Below are positions 1 through 5,444 of a DNA stretch of 7,287 nt, piece by piece. Numbering within the stretch: the first letter of the stretch is position 1; the number at the start of each line of letters is the position of its first letter. Origin of the DNA: Rhodospirillales bacterium Alpha_05 (GTDB taxonomy: Bacteria > Pseudomonadota > Alphaproteobacteria > Rhodospirillales > Rhodospirillaceae); NCBI GenBank assembly GCA_001603335.1, contig LUYR01000389.1, positions 1 to 7,287 of the forward strand, written 5' to 3'. The notes below the pieces were generated by a model, which saw only the letters and a program-made list of their open reading frames with translations, was not told the DNA's origin and made no database searches. The position numbers and the translations under genes were made by a program.

Positions 1-316
1 GGTCGGTGTTGGGCAGGCAGGCCATCGCGGTGACGCCGCCCGCGACCGCAGCGCGTCCGGCGGAGGCGATGGTTTCCTTGTGCTCGAAGCCCGGCTCGCA
101 GAGCTGCACCCGCATGTCGACGAGGCCGGGGGCGAGGCAGAGGCCGTGGCAATCGATCTTTTCCGCGGTCGGCGGCACCATGCCGGCGGTGACTTCGGGG
201 CCGAATGCGGCGATCACCTCGCCGTCGGTGAGCACGCCGCCGATGGTGTCGAGGCCCGACGCCGGGTCCAAGAGACGGGCGTTGAGGAACGCGGTTTTCC
301 CGATCGTCGGCTTCAT
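1..316 (-). CDS. pyrC: Dihydroorotase-like protein PyrC/PyrX, N-terminal part (probably non-catalytic), cut by window edge
   Basis: This is the first 105 codons of a class I dihydroorotase of the amidohydrolase superfamily; the rest lies beyond base 1. Active members cyclise N-carbamoyl-aspartate to dihydroorotate, the third step of pyrimidine synthesis. The N-terminal beta-sandwich segment (residues 1-62) leads into [15 protein letters not shown] (62-76) and the conserved [18 protein letters not shown] stretch (81-98), ending in PNTD. In active enzymes the strand reads D-x-H-x-H-x-R, where the two His bind metal and the Arg binds substrate. Here these positions are Arg69, Gln71 and Cys73, so metal binding at this site should be lost. 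Inactive homologues of this kind (PyrC' or PyrX) are known in pseudomonads, where they assemble with aspartate carbamoyltransferase, and similar degenerate forms occur in Alphaproteobacteria. The ATG overlaps the pyrB stop as ATGA, implying translational coupling and fitting a complex with PyrB. Family assignment is firm; loss of activity is inferred, since the downstream metal ligands are not visible. Confidence 0.9.
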   Translation of the reverse strand, partial: MKPTIGKTAFLNARLLDPASGLDTIGGVLTDGEVIAAFGPEVTAGMVPPTAEKIDCHGLCLAPGLVDMRVQLCEPGFEHKETIASAGRAAVAGGVTAMACLPNTD

Positions 317-1278
317 TTCGTCTTCTCCCAGGGCTCGCCGCGCTCCTGCGCGAGATTGCGGGTGACGGTCTCGAGAACCGCCATGCGCACCGCGACGCCC
401 ATTTCCACCTGTTCGCGGATGACGCTGCGTTCGACGTCGTCGGCGATATCCGAATCGATTTCCACGCCGCGGTTCATCGGACCCGGGTGCATCACCAGGG
501 CGTCCGGCTTGGCGCAGGCCAACTTCTCGCGGTCGAGGCCGAAGAAGCGGAAGTATTCGCGGGTCGAGGGGATGAACCCGCCCGACATCCGCTCGTTCTG
601 GATGCGGAGCATCATCACGATGTCGCAGTCCGCGATCCCCTTCTTGAGATCGTGGAACACCGAAACTCCCATGCTCTCGGCGCCCGAGATGCAGAGCGTG
701 CGCGGCGCAACGAGGCGGACTTCCGCCCCCATGGTGGTGAGCAGGTGGATGTCGGACCGCGCGACGCGGCTGTGCACCACGTCGCCGCAGATCGCGATCT
801 TGAGGCCTTCGAGGCGGCCCTTGCGGCGGCGGATGGTGAGGGCGTCGAGCAGGCCTTGCGTCGGGTGCTCGTGCTTGCCGTCGCCGGCGTTGACCACCGC
901 GCAGTTGACCTTTTGCGAGAGCAGGCTGACCGCGCCGGAGTCGTGATGGCGGACGACGAGGACGTCGGGATGCATCGCGTTCAAGGTCGCGGCGGTGTCG
1001 ATCAGGGTCTCGCCCTTGGCCACCGAGCTCGCGCCGGTCTGCATGTTGACGACATCCGCGCCGAGGCGCTTGGCGGCGAGCTCGAAGCTGGTGCGGGTGC
1101 GGGTGGAGTTTTCGTAGAAGAGGTTGACCACGGTACGCCCGGCGAGGACGTCGAGCTTTTTGTTGGCCGAGCGGTTGACCGCGACGTAGCGGTCGGCCCG
1201 ATCGAGCAGGTCGGTGATCTCCGGCGCGGTCAGCGACCGCGTGCCAAGGAGGTGACGTTGGGCGAAAACAGGAGTCAT
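313..1278 (-). CDS. pyrB: Aspartate carbamoyltransferase catalytic subunit PyrB
   Basis: Cytoplasmic enzyme joining carbamoyl phosphate and L-aspartate to N-carbamoyl-aspartate, the committed step of pyrimidine synthesis. The 321 residues match the usual catalytic-chain length (about 310-335). The carbamoyl-phosphate loop is STRTRTSFE (58-66). The loop lent by the neighbouring subunit is SSVAKGE (84-90, with Lys88). HPTQ (138-141), LRIQNER (224-230) and HPGPMNRG (264-271) complete the carbamoyl-phosphate and aspartate sites. All key residues are present, so it should be active. The ATG at 1278 is chosen because [12 protein letters not shown] is the normal N-terminus of the family; no strong Shine-Dalgarno is seen. 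The frame stays open upstream to an ATG at 1377, which would add 33 residues unlike the family. The 125 bases between this gene and dusA hold a weak sigma70-like pair on the minus strand (TAGTCA, 17 bases, CATAAA) and no terminator, so an own promoter or readthrough from dusA are both possible. No regulatory-chain gene pyrI is adjacent. Confidence 0.96.
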   Translation of the reverse strand: MTPVFAQRHLLGTRSLTAPEITDLLDRADRYVAVNRSANKKLDVLAGRTVVNLFYENSTRTRTSFELAAKRLGADVVNMQTGASSVAKGETLIDTAATLNAMHPDVLVVRHHDSGAVSLLSQKVNCAVVNAGDGKHEHPTQGLLDALTIRRRKGRLEGLKIAICGDVVHSRVARSDIHLLTTMGAEVRLVAPRTLCISGAESMGVSVFHDLKKGIADCDIVMMLRIQNERMSGGFIPSTREYFRFFGLDREKLACAKPDALVMHPGPMNRGVEIDSDIADDVERSVIREQVEMGVAVRMAVLETVTRNLAQERGEPWEKTK

Positions 1279-1403
1279 TGGCGCGTCCAGGTGAAGCGGA
1301 GGACGGGCGCACGAAATCCATCCGGCGATGCGGACGGACACGAGGCGCTCGAAGACAAACGCCCCTTTATGGATCATTCAACGTTGACTGACTACCGCTT
1401 TCG

Positions 1404-2414
1404 TCAGGGATCGGGACGTTCGCAGCAGAGGTCCTCGGGCACCTGCGCGGCGGCCTTGCGCACCAGCTCCGGCGCGGCTGGGCCGTTCCATTCCGGCAGG
1501 CGGGCGTCCTCGCCGAGCATCCGCCGCCAGACCTTGGCGCCCGGGCAACCGTGGAACAGCCCGAGGACGTGGCGGGTGAGGCGGGCGAGCGGCATCCCCT
1601 CGGCCACCACCTGGGCGGCGAGTTCGGCCAGGCCCTCGACGATCTCGCCGCGGCTCGGGATATTTCCGGCGGCGCCGAACACGCGGGTGTCGGCTCCGGC
1701 GAGGATGTAGGGGGTCTCGTAGGCGGCGCGGCCGATCATCGCGCCGTCGAGCGGGCCGATGTGTTCGATCGCATCGTCGAGGGTGAGAAGGCCGCCGTTG
1801 ATGATGATCTCGAGCTTGGGGAAGTCGGCCTTCAGTCGGTGCACCACGTCGTAGCGCAGCGGCGGCACGGTGCGGTTTTCCTTGGGGGAAAGGCCCGAGA
1901 GCCAGGCCTTGCGCGCGTGCACGATGAAGCTTTTGCAACCCGCGTCGGAAACCTTGCCCACGAAGGCGTGGAGGTCGTCGTAGTGGTCGGTGTCGTCGAC
2001 GCCGATGCGGTGCTTCACCGTCACCGGCAGGTCGGTGGCCTCGGCCATCGCCGCGACGCAGGCCGCGACGGTGTCGGGCTCGGTCATCAGGCACGCGCCG
2101 AAGCGCCCCGCCGAGACGCGGTCCGAGGGGCAGCCGACGTTGAGGTTGATCTCGGCGAAGCCGCGCCCGGCGGCGATCTTGGTCGCCTTGGCAAGCAGTT
2201 CGGGCTCGCCGCCGCCCAGTTGCAGCGCCAGCGGTTCCTCGATCGGGTCGAAGGCAAGCAGGCTGTCGACGTTGCCGTGGATCAGCGCCTGAGCGGTGAC
2301 CATCTCGGTGTAGAGCAGGGTGCGCTTGGTGATCAGGCGGAGGAAACGGCGGTCCAGGCTGTCGGTCCAGTCCATCATCGGGGCGACGGACAGACGGCGA
2401 TCGGGTCGGGTCAT
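1404..2414 (-). CDS. dusA: tRNA-dihydrouridine(20/20a) synthase DusA
   Basis: FMN- and NADPH-dependent enzyme that reduces uridine 20/20a in the D-loop of tRNA. The 336-residue protein is a full-length Dus TIM barrel plus helical tRNA-binding domain. Visible motifs are SVAPMMDWTD (9-18, FMN site), LLYTEMVTAQAL (33-44), NLNVGCPSDRV (90-100, with catalytic Cys95), VTVKHRIG (131-138, flavin-binding Lys134) and HARKAWLSGLSPKENR (166-181), which is diagnostic for the DusA subgroup over DusB and DusC. INGG (205-208) and GRAAYETP (228-235) bind the FMN phosphate, and the C-terminal LTRHVLGLFHG (279-289) is typical of DusA. The ATG at 2414 is preferred because the conserved barrel begins a few residues later. 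An in-frame TTG at 2429 would add five residues, and neither start has a clear Shine-Dalgarno. It is divergent from the DUF892 gene and first of the dusA-pyrB-pyrC minus-strand run. No convincing promoter could be fixed upstream. Confidence 0.96.
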   Translation of the reverse strand: MTRPDRRLSVAPMMDWTDSLDRRFLRLITKRTLLYTEMVTAQALIHGNVDSLLAFDPIEEPLALQLGGGEPELLAKATKIAAGRGFAEINLNVGCPSDRVSAGRFGACLMTEPDTVAACVAAMAEATDLPVTVKHRIGVDDTDHYDDLHAFVGKVSDAGCKSFIVHARKAWLSGLSPKENRTVPPLRYDVVHRLKADFPKLEIIINGGLLTLDDAIEHIGPLDGAMIGRAAYETPYILAGADTRVFGAAGNIPSRGEIVEGLAELAAQVVAEGMPLARLTRHVLGLFHGCPGAKVWRRMLGEDARLPEWNGPAAPELVRKAAAQVPEDLCCERPDP

Positions 2415-2540
2415 AAGCTGCGGTTTCAACTGTTGCTGAGGGGATAAACGGGTCGCTTCGGCGCGATCCCATAGCAGATTGCCCCGCTGATGTAATCATC
2501 GCATGAACGGATTTCCACGCTTTGACGCCCAAGTTTCTCG

Positions 2541-2565
2541 GGAACGAGTCTCCCGACCCGACGTT
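2541..2565 (+). promoter_or_regulatory. EcfG-type general stress promoter for the DUF892 gene
   Basis: GGAAC (2541-2545), a 16-base spacer and CGTT (2562-2565) exactly match the alphaproteobacterial EcfG/SigT promoter consensus GGAAC-N16/17-CGTT. It lies in the divergent dusA/DUF892 intergenic region on the strand that reads into the DUF892 gene. It would give a leader of roughly 80 bases before the ATG at 2652. DUF892 proteins are typical stress-induced products, so position and gene type both support it. The call rests on sequence match only. Confidence 0.8.
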
Positions 2566-2638
2566 ACCTCCCCACACAGCACAAACCGATCCACGATGCC
2601 GCTTCGGACCGAGGCGCAAGTCGTGGGCAACTCAAGGG

Positions 2639-2644
2639 AAGGAG
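2639..2644 (+). promoter_or_regulatory. Ribosome-binding site of the DUF892 gene
   Basis: AAGGAG lies 7 bases before the ATG at 2652. It is a near-ideal Shine-Dalgarno and fixes the start of the ferritin-like gene. Confidence 0.85.
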
Positions 2645-2651
2645 CGATCCA

Positions 2652-3155
2652 ATGGGACTGTTCTCCAAAGACATCAAGACCATGGACGATCTGTTCGTGC
2701 ACCAGCTGAAGGACGTGTACTACGCCGAGAAGCGCATCATCGGCGCGCTCGAAGAGATGATCGGCAAGGCGTCTTCGGGCGAGCTCCGTGACGCGTTCGA
2801 GCGCCACATGGTGCAGACCCGCAGCCACGTTTCGCGTCTCGAGCAGGTGTTCCAGCAGCACGGGGTCGAGCCGGAAACCACGAAGTGCCCGGCGATCGAC
2901 GGCATCATCGACGAAGCCGACGACGTCAGCAGCGAGGTCGAGGACAAGCGGGTTCTCGATGCCGCGCTGATCGCGGCGGCGCAGGCGGTCGAACACTACG
3001 AGATCGCACGCTACGGCACCCTCGTCGCCTGGGCCAACACCCTCGGCCGCGCCGACTGCGCCAGCATCCTCCAGCAGACGCTGGATGAGGAAAAGGCCAC
3101 CGACGAGGCGCTGAGCGCGCTTGCCGAACTCCATATCAACGCCACCGCGCGCTGA
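2652..3155 (+). CDS. DUF892/YciF-like ferritin-fold stress protein
   Basis: A 167-residue soluble protein of the DUF892 (YciE/YciF) family, a ferritin-like four-helix bundle. Family members bind a di-metal centre and are induced by osmotic, stationary-phase and other stresses; no enzymatic reaction is firmly established. The whole length is the domain. Helix 1 carries LFVHQLKDVYYAEKRI (14-29, with Glu26), helix 2 HMVQTRSHVSRLEQVF (52-67, with His59 and Glu64), helix 3 AVEHYEIARYG (112-122, with Glu114, His115 and Glu117) and helix 4 LDEEKATDEALSALA (144-158, with Glu146/Glu147). These acidic and His residues are the expected metal ligands. There is no signal peptide or membrane segment. The start is set by AAGGAG seven bases upstream. 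A match to the EcfG promoter precedes it and a strong intrinsic terminator follows, so it appears to be a single-gene stress transcript. The fold is confident; an iron-handling or ferroxidase role is inferred. Confidence 0.93.
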   Translation: MGLFSKDIKTMDDLFVHQLKDVYYAEKRIIGALEEMIGKASSGELRDAFERHMVQTRSHVSRLEQVFQQHGVEPETTKCPAIDGIIDEADDVSSEVEDKRVLDAALIAAAQAVEHYEIARYGTLVAWANTLGRADCASILQQTLDEEKATDEALSALAELHINATAR

Positions 3156-3207
3156 TCCGTCGCCACCGGCCCGCCTGCCCGGCATCGGGGTCGATCCGGC
3201 GACGAGG

Positions 3208-3250
3208 GAAAGCCCCCGCACCCCGCGTGCGCCGGGGCTTTCTTTCTTTT
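3208..3250 (+). terminator. Rho-independent terminator after the DUF892 gene, just before mgtC
   Basis: GAAAGCCCC (3208-3216) pairs perfectly with GGGGCTTTC (3234-3242). An inner stem CGCAC/GTGCG (3217-3221 with 3227-3231) closes a five-base loop, leaving only two unpaired C on one side. The T-rich tail TTCTTTCTTTT (3240-3250) follows. The roughly 14-pair GC-rich stem plus T tract is a convincing intrinsic terminator for the plus strand. It ends 17 bases before the mgtC ATG, so it could also act as a leader attenuator for that gene. Confidence 0.88.
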
Positions 3251-3267
3251 GAGCCTGGAGCACAACG

Positions 3268-3804
3268 ATGATCGGGATTTTCAACGCCGAGGACTACGAC
3301 AGCATTCTCCGCCTGCTCGCCGCGACCGGCGCGGGGATGTTGATCGGCCTCAACCGCGACCTCAGCGGCAAGCCTACCGGAACCCGTACCCTCGGCCTCG
3401 TCGCCCTCGGCGCGGCGCTGGTTTCGGTGGTGACCACCCATGTCGACGGCATGCGGGAGAACCCCGACGCGCTCTCCCGCGTGGTGCAAGGCCTGATCCA
3501 GGGAATCCTCACCGGTATCGGCTTCGTCGGCGCGGGCGTGGTGATCCGTGATCGCGCGAACCTCTCGGTCTATGGCCTCACCACCGCGGCGACGGTGTGG
3601 GTGACGGCGGCGCTTGGCATCGCCTGCGCCCTCGCGCCGTGGCCATTCGTCGGTGCGGGCATGGCGATCACCCTGGTCCTGCTCCTCCTCGCCAAGCCCC
3701 TCGATTCCCTGATCAATCGCAGGCGACACCAGCATCGTGGCTACGGCCACGGCAGCGGTGGCGGCGAGACCGAGGTTTCCTTGCCGCCCGACGGGCCGCA
3801 ATAA
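3268..3804 (+). CDS. MgtC/SapB family inner-membrane protein (short form)
   Basis: A 178-residue integral membrane protein of the MgtC/SapB family. Salmonella MgtC is linked to growth in low magnesium, acid tolerance and control of the F-type ATP synthase; most environmental homologues have no assigned role. About five hydrophobic segments are visible: roughly 13-29, 41-57, 75-93, 103-121 and 126-142. Family hallmarks are GKPTGTRTLGLVALGAAL (34-51), GIGFVGAGVVI (83-93) and LTTAATVWVTAALG (104-117). The usual acidic IGLERE-type motif reads IGLNRD (26-31). The soluble C-terminal ACT-like domain of long MgtC proteins is absent; instead there is a short, polar, His-, Gly- and Arg-rich tail (151-166). 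GGAG (3257-3260) gives a good ribosome site seven bases before the ATG. The gene sits directly behind a terminator and has no obvious promoter of its own, so it may depend on readthrough. It lies between two genes with stress-type promoters, suggesting but not proving a stress role. Confidence 0.9.
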   Translation: MIGIFNAEDYDSILRLLAATGAGMLIGLNRDLSGKPTGTRTLGLVALGAALVSVVTTHVDGMRENPDALSRVVQGLIQGILTGIGFVGAGVVIRDRANLSVYGLTTAATVWVTAALGIACALAPWPFVGAGMAITLVLLLLAKPLDSLINRRRHQHRGYGHGSGGGETEVSLPPDGPQ

Positions 3805-3805
3805 C

Positions 3806-3831
3806 GGAACCCGCGGCGCGCTCCGCCCGTT
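3806..3831 (+). promoter_or_regulatory. EcfG-type general stress promoter for the short-chain dehydrogenase gene
   Basis: GGAAC (3806-3810), a 17-base spacer and CGTT (3828-3831) match the EcfG consensus. The site begins one base after the mgtC stop codon. The next plus-strand gene starts at 4006, giving an untranslated leader of about 165 bases. The dehydrogenase belongs to a classic general-stress family, which supports the assignment. A similar element 1.26 kb upstream drives the DUF892 gene. Confidence 0.75.
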
Positions 3832-3991
3832 GACTCAGGCGAACCCGACGGCGCGTGTCAATCGGACGCGACGGCACGGGGAACAGGGCGATTTTTCCGA
3901 TTTCTCGCCTTGACCAACGAAACGGTAGACGAGCCTCTATCCCGTCCGCGCCGTCCGGGTTCGCTTCCAACCCATTCCGTTCATCAGCACG

Positions 3992-3997
3992 AAGGAG
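3992..3997 (+). promoter_or_regulatory. Ribosome-binding site of the dehydrogenase gene
   Basis: AAGGAG lies eight bases before the ATG at 4006. It decides the start in favour of 4006 over an in-frame TTG at 3910 that would add 32 low-complexity residues. Confidence 0.85.
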
Positions 3998-4005
3998 ATG
4001 CCGCC

Positions 4006-4854
4006 ATGGCCAGCACCATGCCGGGGCAGACCCAGGATCGTCAGCCCGGAATCGAGGCGGAAATGTACCCCGCACCCGACTATGCGCCGCGCTTCAAGGG
4101 CAGCGGCAGGCTCGCGGGCAAGGTTGCCCTGGTTTCGGGAGGCGACAGCGGCATCGGCCGCGCGGTCGCCGTGGGCATGGCGCGCGAGGGCGCGGACGTC
4201 GCGATCATCTACCTCAACGAACACGAGGACGCGAACAAGACCCGCGATCTGATCGAGGCCGAGGGGCGCAGGGCGCTCACCATCGACGGCGACGTCGGGT
4301 CGAAGAGCTTTTGCGAAGCCGCCGTCGACGAAGTGATCGGCGCGTTCGGTCACCTCGACGTTCTCGTCAACAACGCCGCCGAGCAGCACCAGCGCGAGCA
4401 TCTCGACGAAATCTCCGAGGCGCAGTTGGAGCGCACCTTTCGCACCAACGTCTTCGGCGTGTTCTTCCTCACCCAGGCGGCGTTGAAGCACCTCGGCAAC
4501 GGCGCGGCGATCGTCAACACCACGTCGGTGACCGCCTACAAGGGGAGTCCTGCGCTGATCGACTACTCCGCGACCCGTGGCGCGATCGTCGCCTTCACCC
4601 GTTCGTTGTCGGAGCAACTCGTGAAAAAAGGCATCCGCGTCAACGCGGTCGCGCCGGGGCCGATCTGGACGCCGCTGATCCCGGCGTCGTTCGACGCGGA
4701 ACGGGTGGCGGCGCACGGATCGTCGGCGCCGATGGGGCGACCGGGGCAACCCAACGAGGTCGCCGCCTGCCATGTCTTCCTCGCGAGCGAGGAGGCCTCC
4801 TACATGAGTGGGCAGGTGCTCCACCCCAACGGCGGCACGGTGGTCAACTCGTGA
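4006..4854 (+). CDS. YghA/general-stress-protein-39-like short-chain dehydrogenase with altered active site
   Basis: A 282-residue cytoplasmic NAD(P)-dependent oxidoreductase of the classical short-chain dehydrogenase family, closest in layout to E. coli YghA and B. subtilis general stress protein 39. The N-terminal arm PGIEAEMYPAPDY (14-26) before the Rossmann fold is characteristic of that subgroup. Cofactor motifs are SGGDSGIG (44-51) and NNAA (122-125). Catalytic residues Asn148, Ser174 and Tyr187 are present with correct spacing, and VNAVAPGPIWTPL (212-224) and the C-terminal SYMSGQVLHPNGG are typical. The invariant Lys of Tyr-x-x-x-Lys is replaced by Arg191 (codon CGT at 4576-4578), an unusual change that could lower or shift activity. 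Expression probably comes from the EcfG-type promoter just after mgtC, through a long leader; translation starts behind a strong AAGGAG. It converges on the ACT-domain gene with three bases between stops. The physiological substrate is unknown. Confidence 0.93.
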   Translation: MASTMPGQTQDRQPGIEAEMYPAPDYAPRFKGSGRLAGKVALVSGGDSGIGRAVAVGMAREGADVAIIYLNEHEDANKTRDLIEAEGRRALTIDGDVGSKSFCEAAVDEVIGAFGHLDVLVNNAAEQHQREHLDEISEAQLERTFRTNVFGVFFLTQAALKHLGNGAAIVNTTSVTAYKGSPALIDYSATRGAIVAFTRSLSEQLVKKGIRVNAVAPGPIWTPLIPASFDAERVAAHGSSAPMGRPGQPNEVAACHVFLASEEASYMSGQVLHPNGGTVVNS

Positions 4855-4857
4855 GCC

Positions 4858-5382
4858 TCAGACCGCGTCGACGCGGCACTTTAGCCCAAGCTCGCCTGCG
4901 GTGTTGGCGACGGTGTTGAGGCAGGAGTCGGCACAGTCGGCGGGAATGTGGGCGGCGATCCGCACGGCGTAGGATGCGCCCGCGCCGCTGCCGCTGCGGG
5001 TGCTGTTGAGGCGCACGATGTTCGCGCCGTATTGCTCGAAGACCTCGGCGAGGCGCGCCACCAGCCCAGGGCGGTCGCCGCCGCCGACTTCGATGCGGTG
5101 GGTGATCGCGCCGCTGTCGCCCTTTTCCTGGTCGTAGGCGAAGGCGCGCACGGTGATTTCGCCGTTGCCGGTTTCCTCCAGGCTCTTGAGCGCGTCCTCG
5201 ATTTCCGCGGTGGTGACGCCTTCGGGGACGTCGCAGACCGCGGTGAACTCCGCGCCCTTGCCGAGCACCGCGAAGGCGGTGTCGCCAAGATTGGCGCCGA
5301 GGTCGAAAAGACGCTCGGCGACGGCGGCGATCAGGCCCGCGCGGTCGGGGCACACCACGGAAACCAGGAAGAGTTGGGTCAT
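4858..5382 (-). CDS. Two-ACT-domain protein, GcvR-like
   Basis: A 174-residue cytoplasmic protein made of two ACT domains. The first spans about residues 4-78 with CPDRAGL (11-17); the second spans about 94-172 with GDRPGLVARLAEVF (102-115) and GANIVRL (119-125). ACT domains bind small ligands, usually amino acids. This length and tandem layout match the GcvR (glycine cleavage system repressor) family; GcvR of E. coli has no DNA-binding domain and works by binding the activator GcvA. No gcvA or gcv structural gene is in the window, so the target is not shown. The start at 5382 is set by AAGGAG eight bases upstream; an upstream extension of the frame to 5439 lacks family similarity. It follows the response regulator by 62 bases without a clear terminator, so it may be the last gene of that operon. 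Its stop lies three bases from that of the convergent dehydrogenase gene. Confidence 0.85.
   Translation of the reverse strand: MTQLFLVSVVCPDRAGLIAAVAERLFDLGANLGDTAFAVLGKGAEFTAVCDVPEGVTTAEIEDALKSLEETGNGEITVRAFAYDQEKGDSGAITHRIEVGGGDRPGLVARLAEVFEQYGANIVRLNSTRSGSGAGASYAVRIAAHIPADCADSCLNTVANTAGELGLKCRVDAV
4863..4876. repeat. Perfect 14-base palindrome at the convergent gene ends
   Basis: CCGCGTCGACGCGG is its own reverse complement. It lies 8 bases past the dehydrogenase stop and inside the last codons of the ACT-domain gene. A transcript in either direction could form a 5-pair GC stem with a TCGA loop. No T tract follows on either strand, so it is at best a weak terminator, and it may be chance in GC-rich coding DNA. 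Confidence 0.5.
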
Positions 5383-5390
5383 CGGCGAAA

Positions 5391-5396
5391 CTCCTT
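5391..5396 (-). promoter_or_regulatory. Ribosome-binding site of the GcvR-like gene
   Basis: On the minus strand AAGGAG sits eight bases before the ATG at 5382, which fixes this start over the in-frame ATG at 5439. Confidence 0.8.
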
Positions 5397-5444
5397 GAAT
5401 ACCGGGCTCAAGGGTGGCGCGTCGGGCCGCAAAAATCAACCGTC

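Noticed and set aside
487..1710. Long plus-strand open frame opposite pyrB and dusA
   Set aside because: It is the antisense shadow of two well-recognised genes, with His-, Arg-, Glu- and Gly-rich composition typical of GC-rich reverse frames and no family motif.
2430..2520. Sigma70-like promoter for dusA on the minus strand
   Set aside because: Only weak hexamers (TTACAT, 16 bases, TATGGG) could be found, not enough to list as a feature.
1378..2619. 413-residue minus-strand open frame overlapping dusA
   Set aside because: It is in another frame of the same strand as dusA, rich in Arg and Pro with no recognisable domain. dusA carries all catalytic motifs.
2496..3284. 262-residue minus-strand open frame opposite the DUF892 gene
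   Set aside because: It is the antisense of a clear DUF892 gene and runs through its promoter and terminator, with no plausible start signal.
3910..3945. Possible sigma70 promoter TTGACC ... CTCTAT before the dehydrogenase gene
   Set aside because: The spacer is about 19 bases and the -10 match is poor. The EcfG-type element upstream is a much better candidate.
3910..4005. Extended N-terminus of the dehydrogenase from a TTG
   Set aside because: It has no ribosome site and no similarity to the family, whereas AAGGAG precedes the ATG at 4006.
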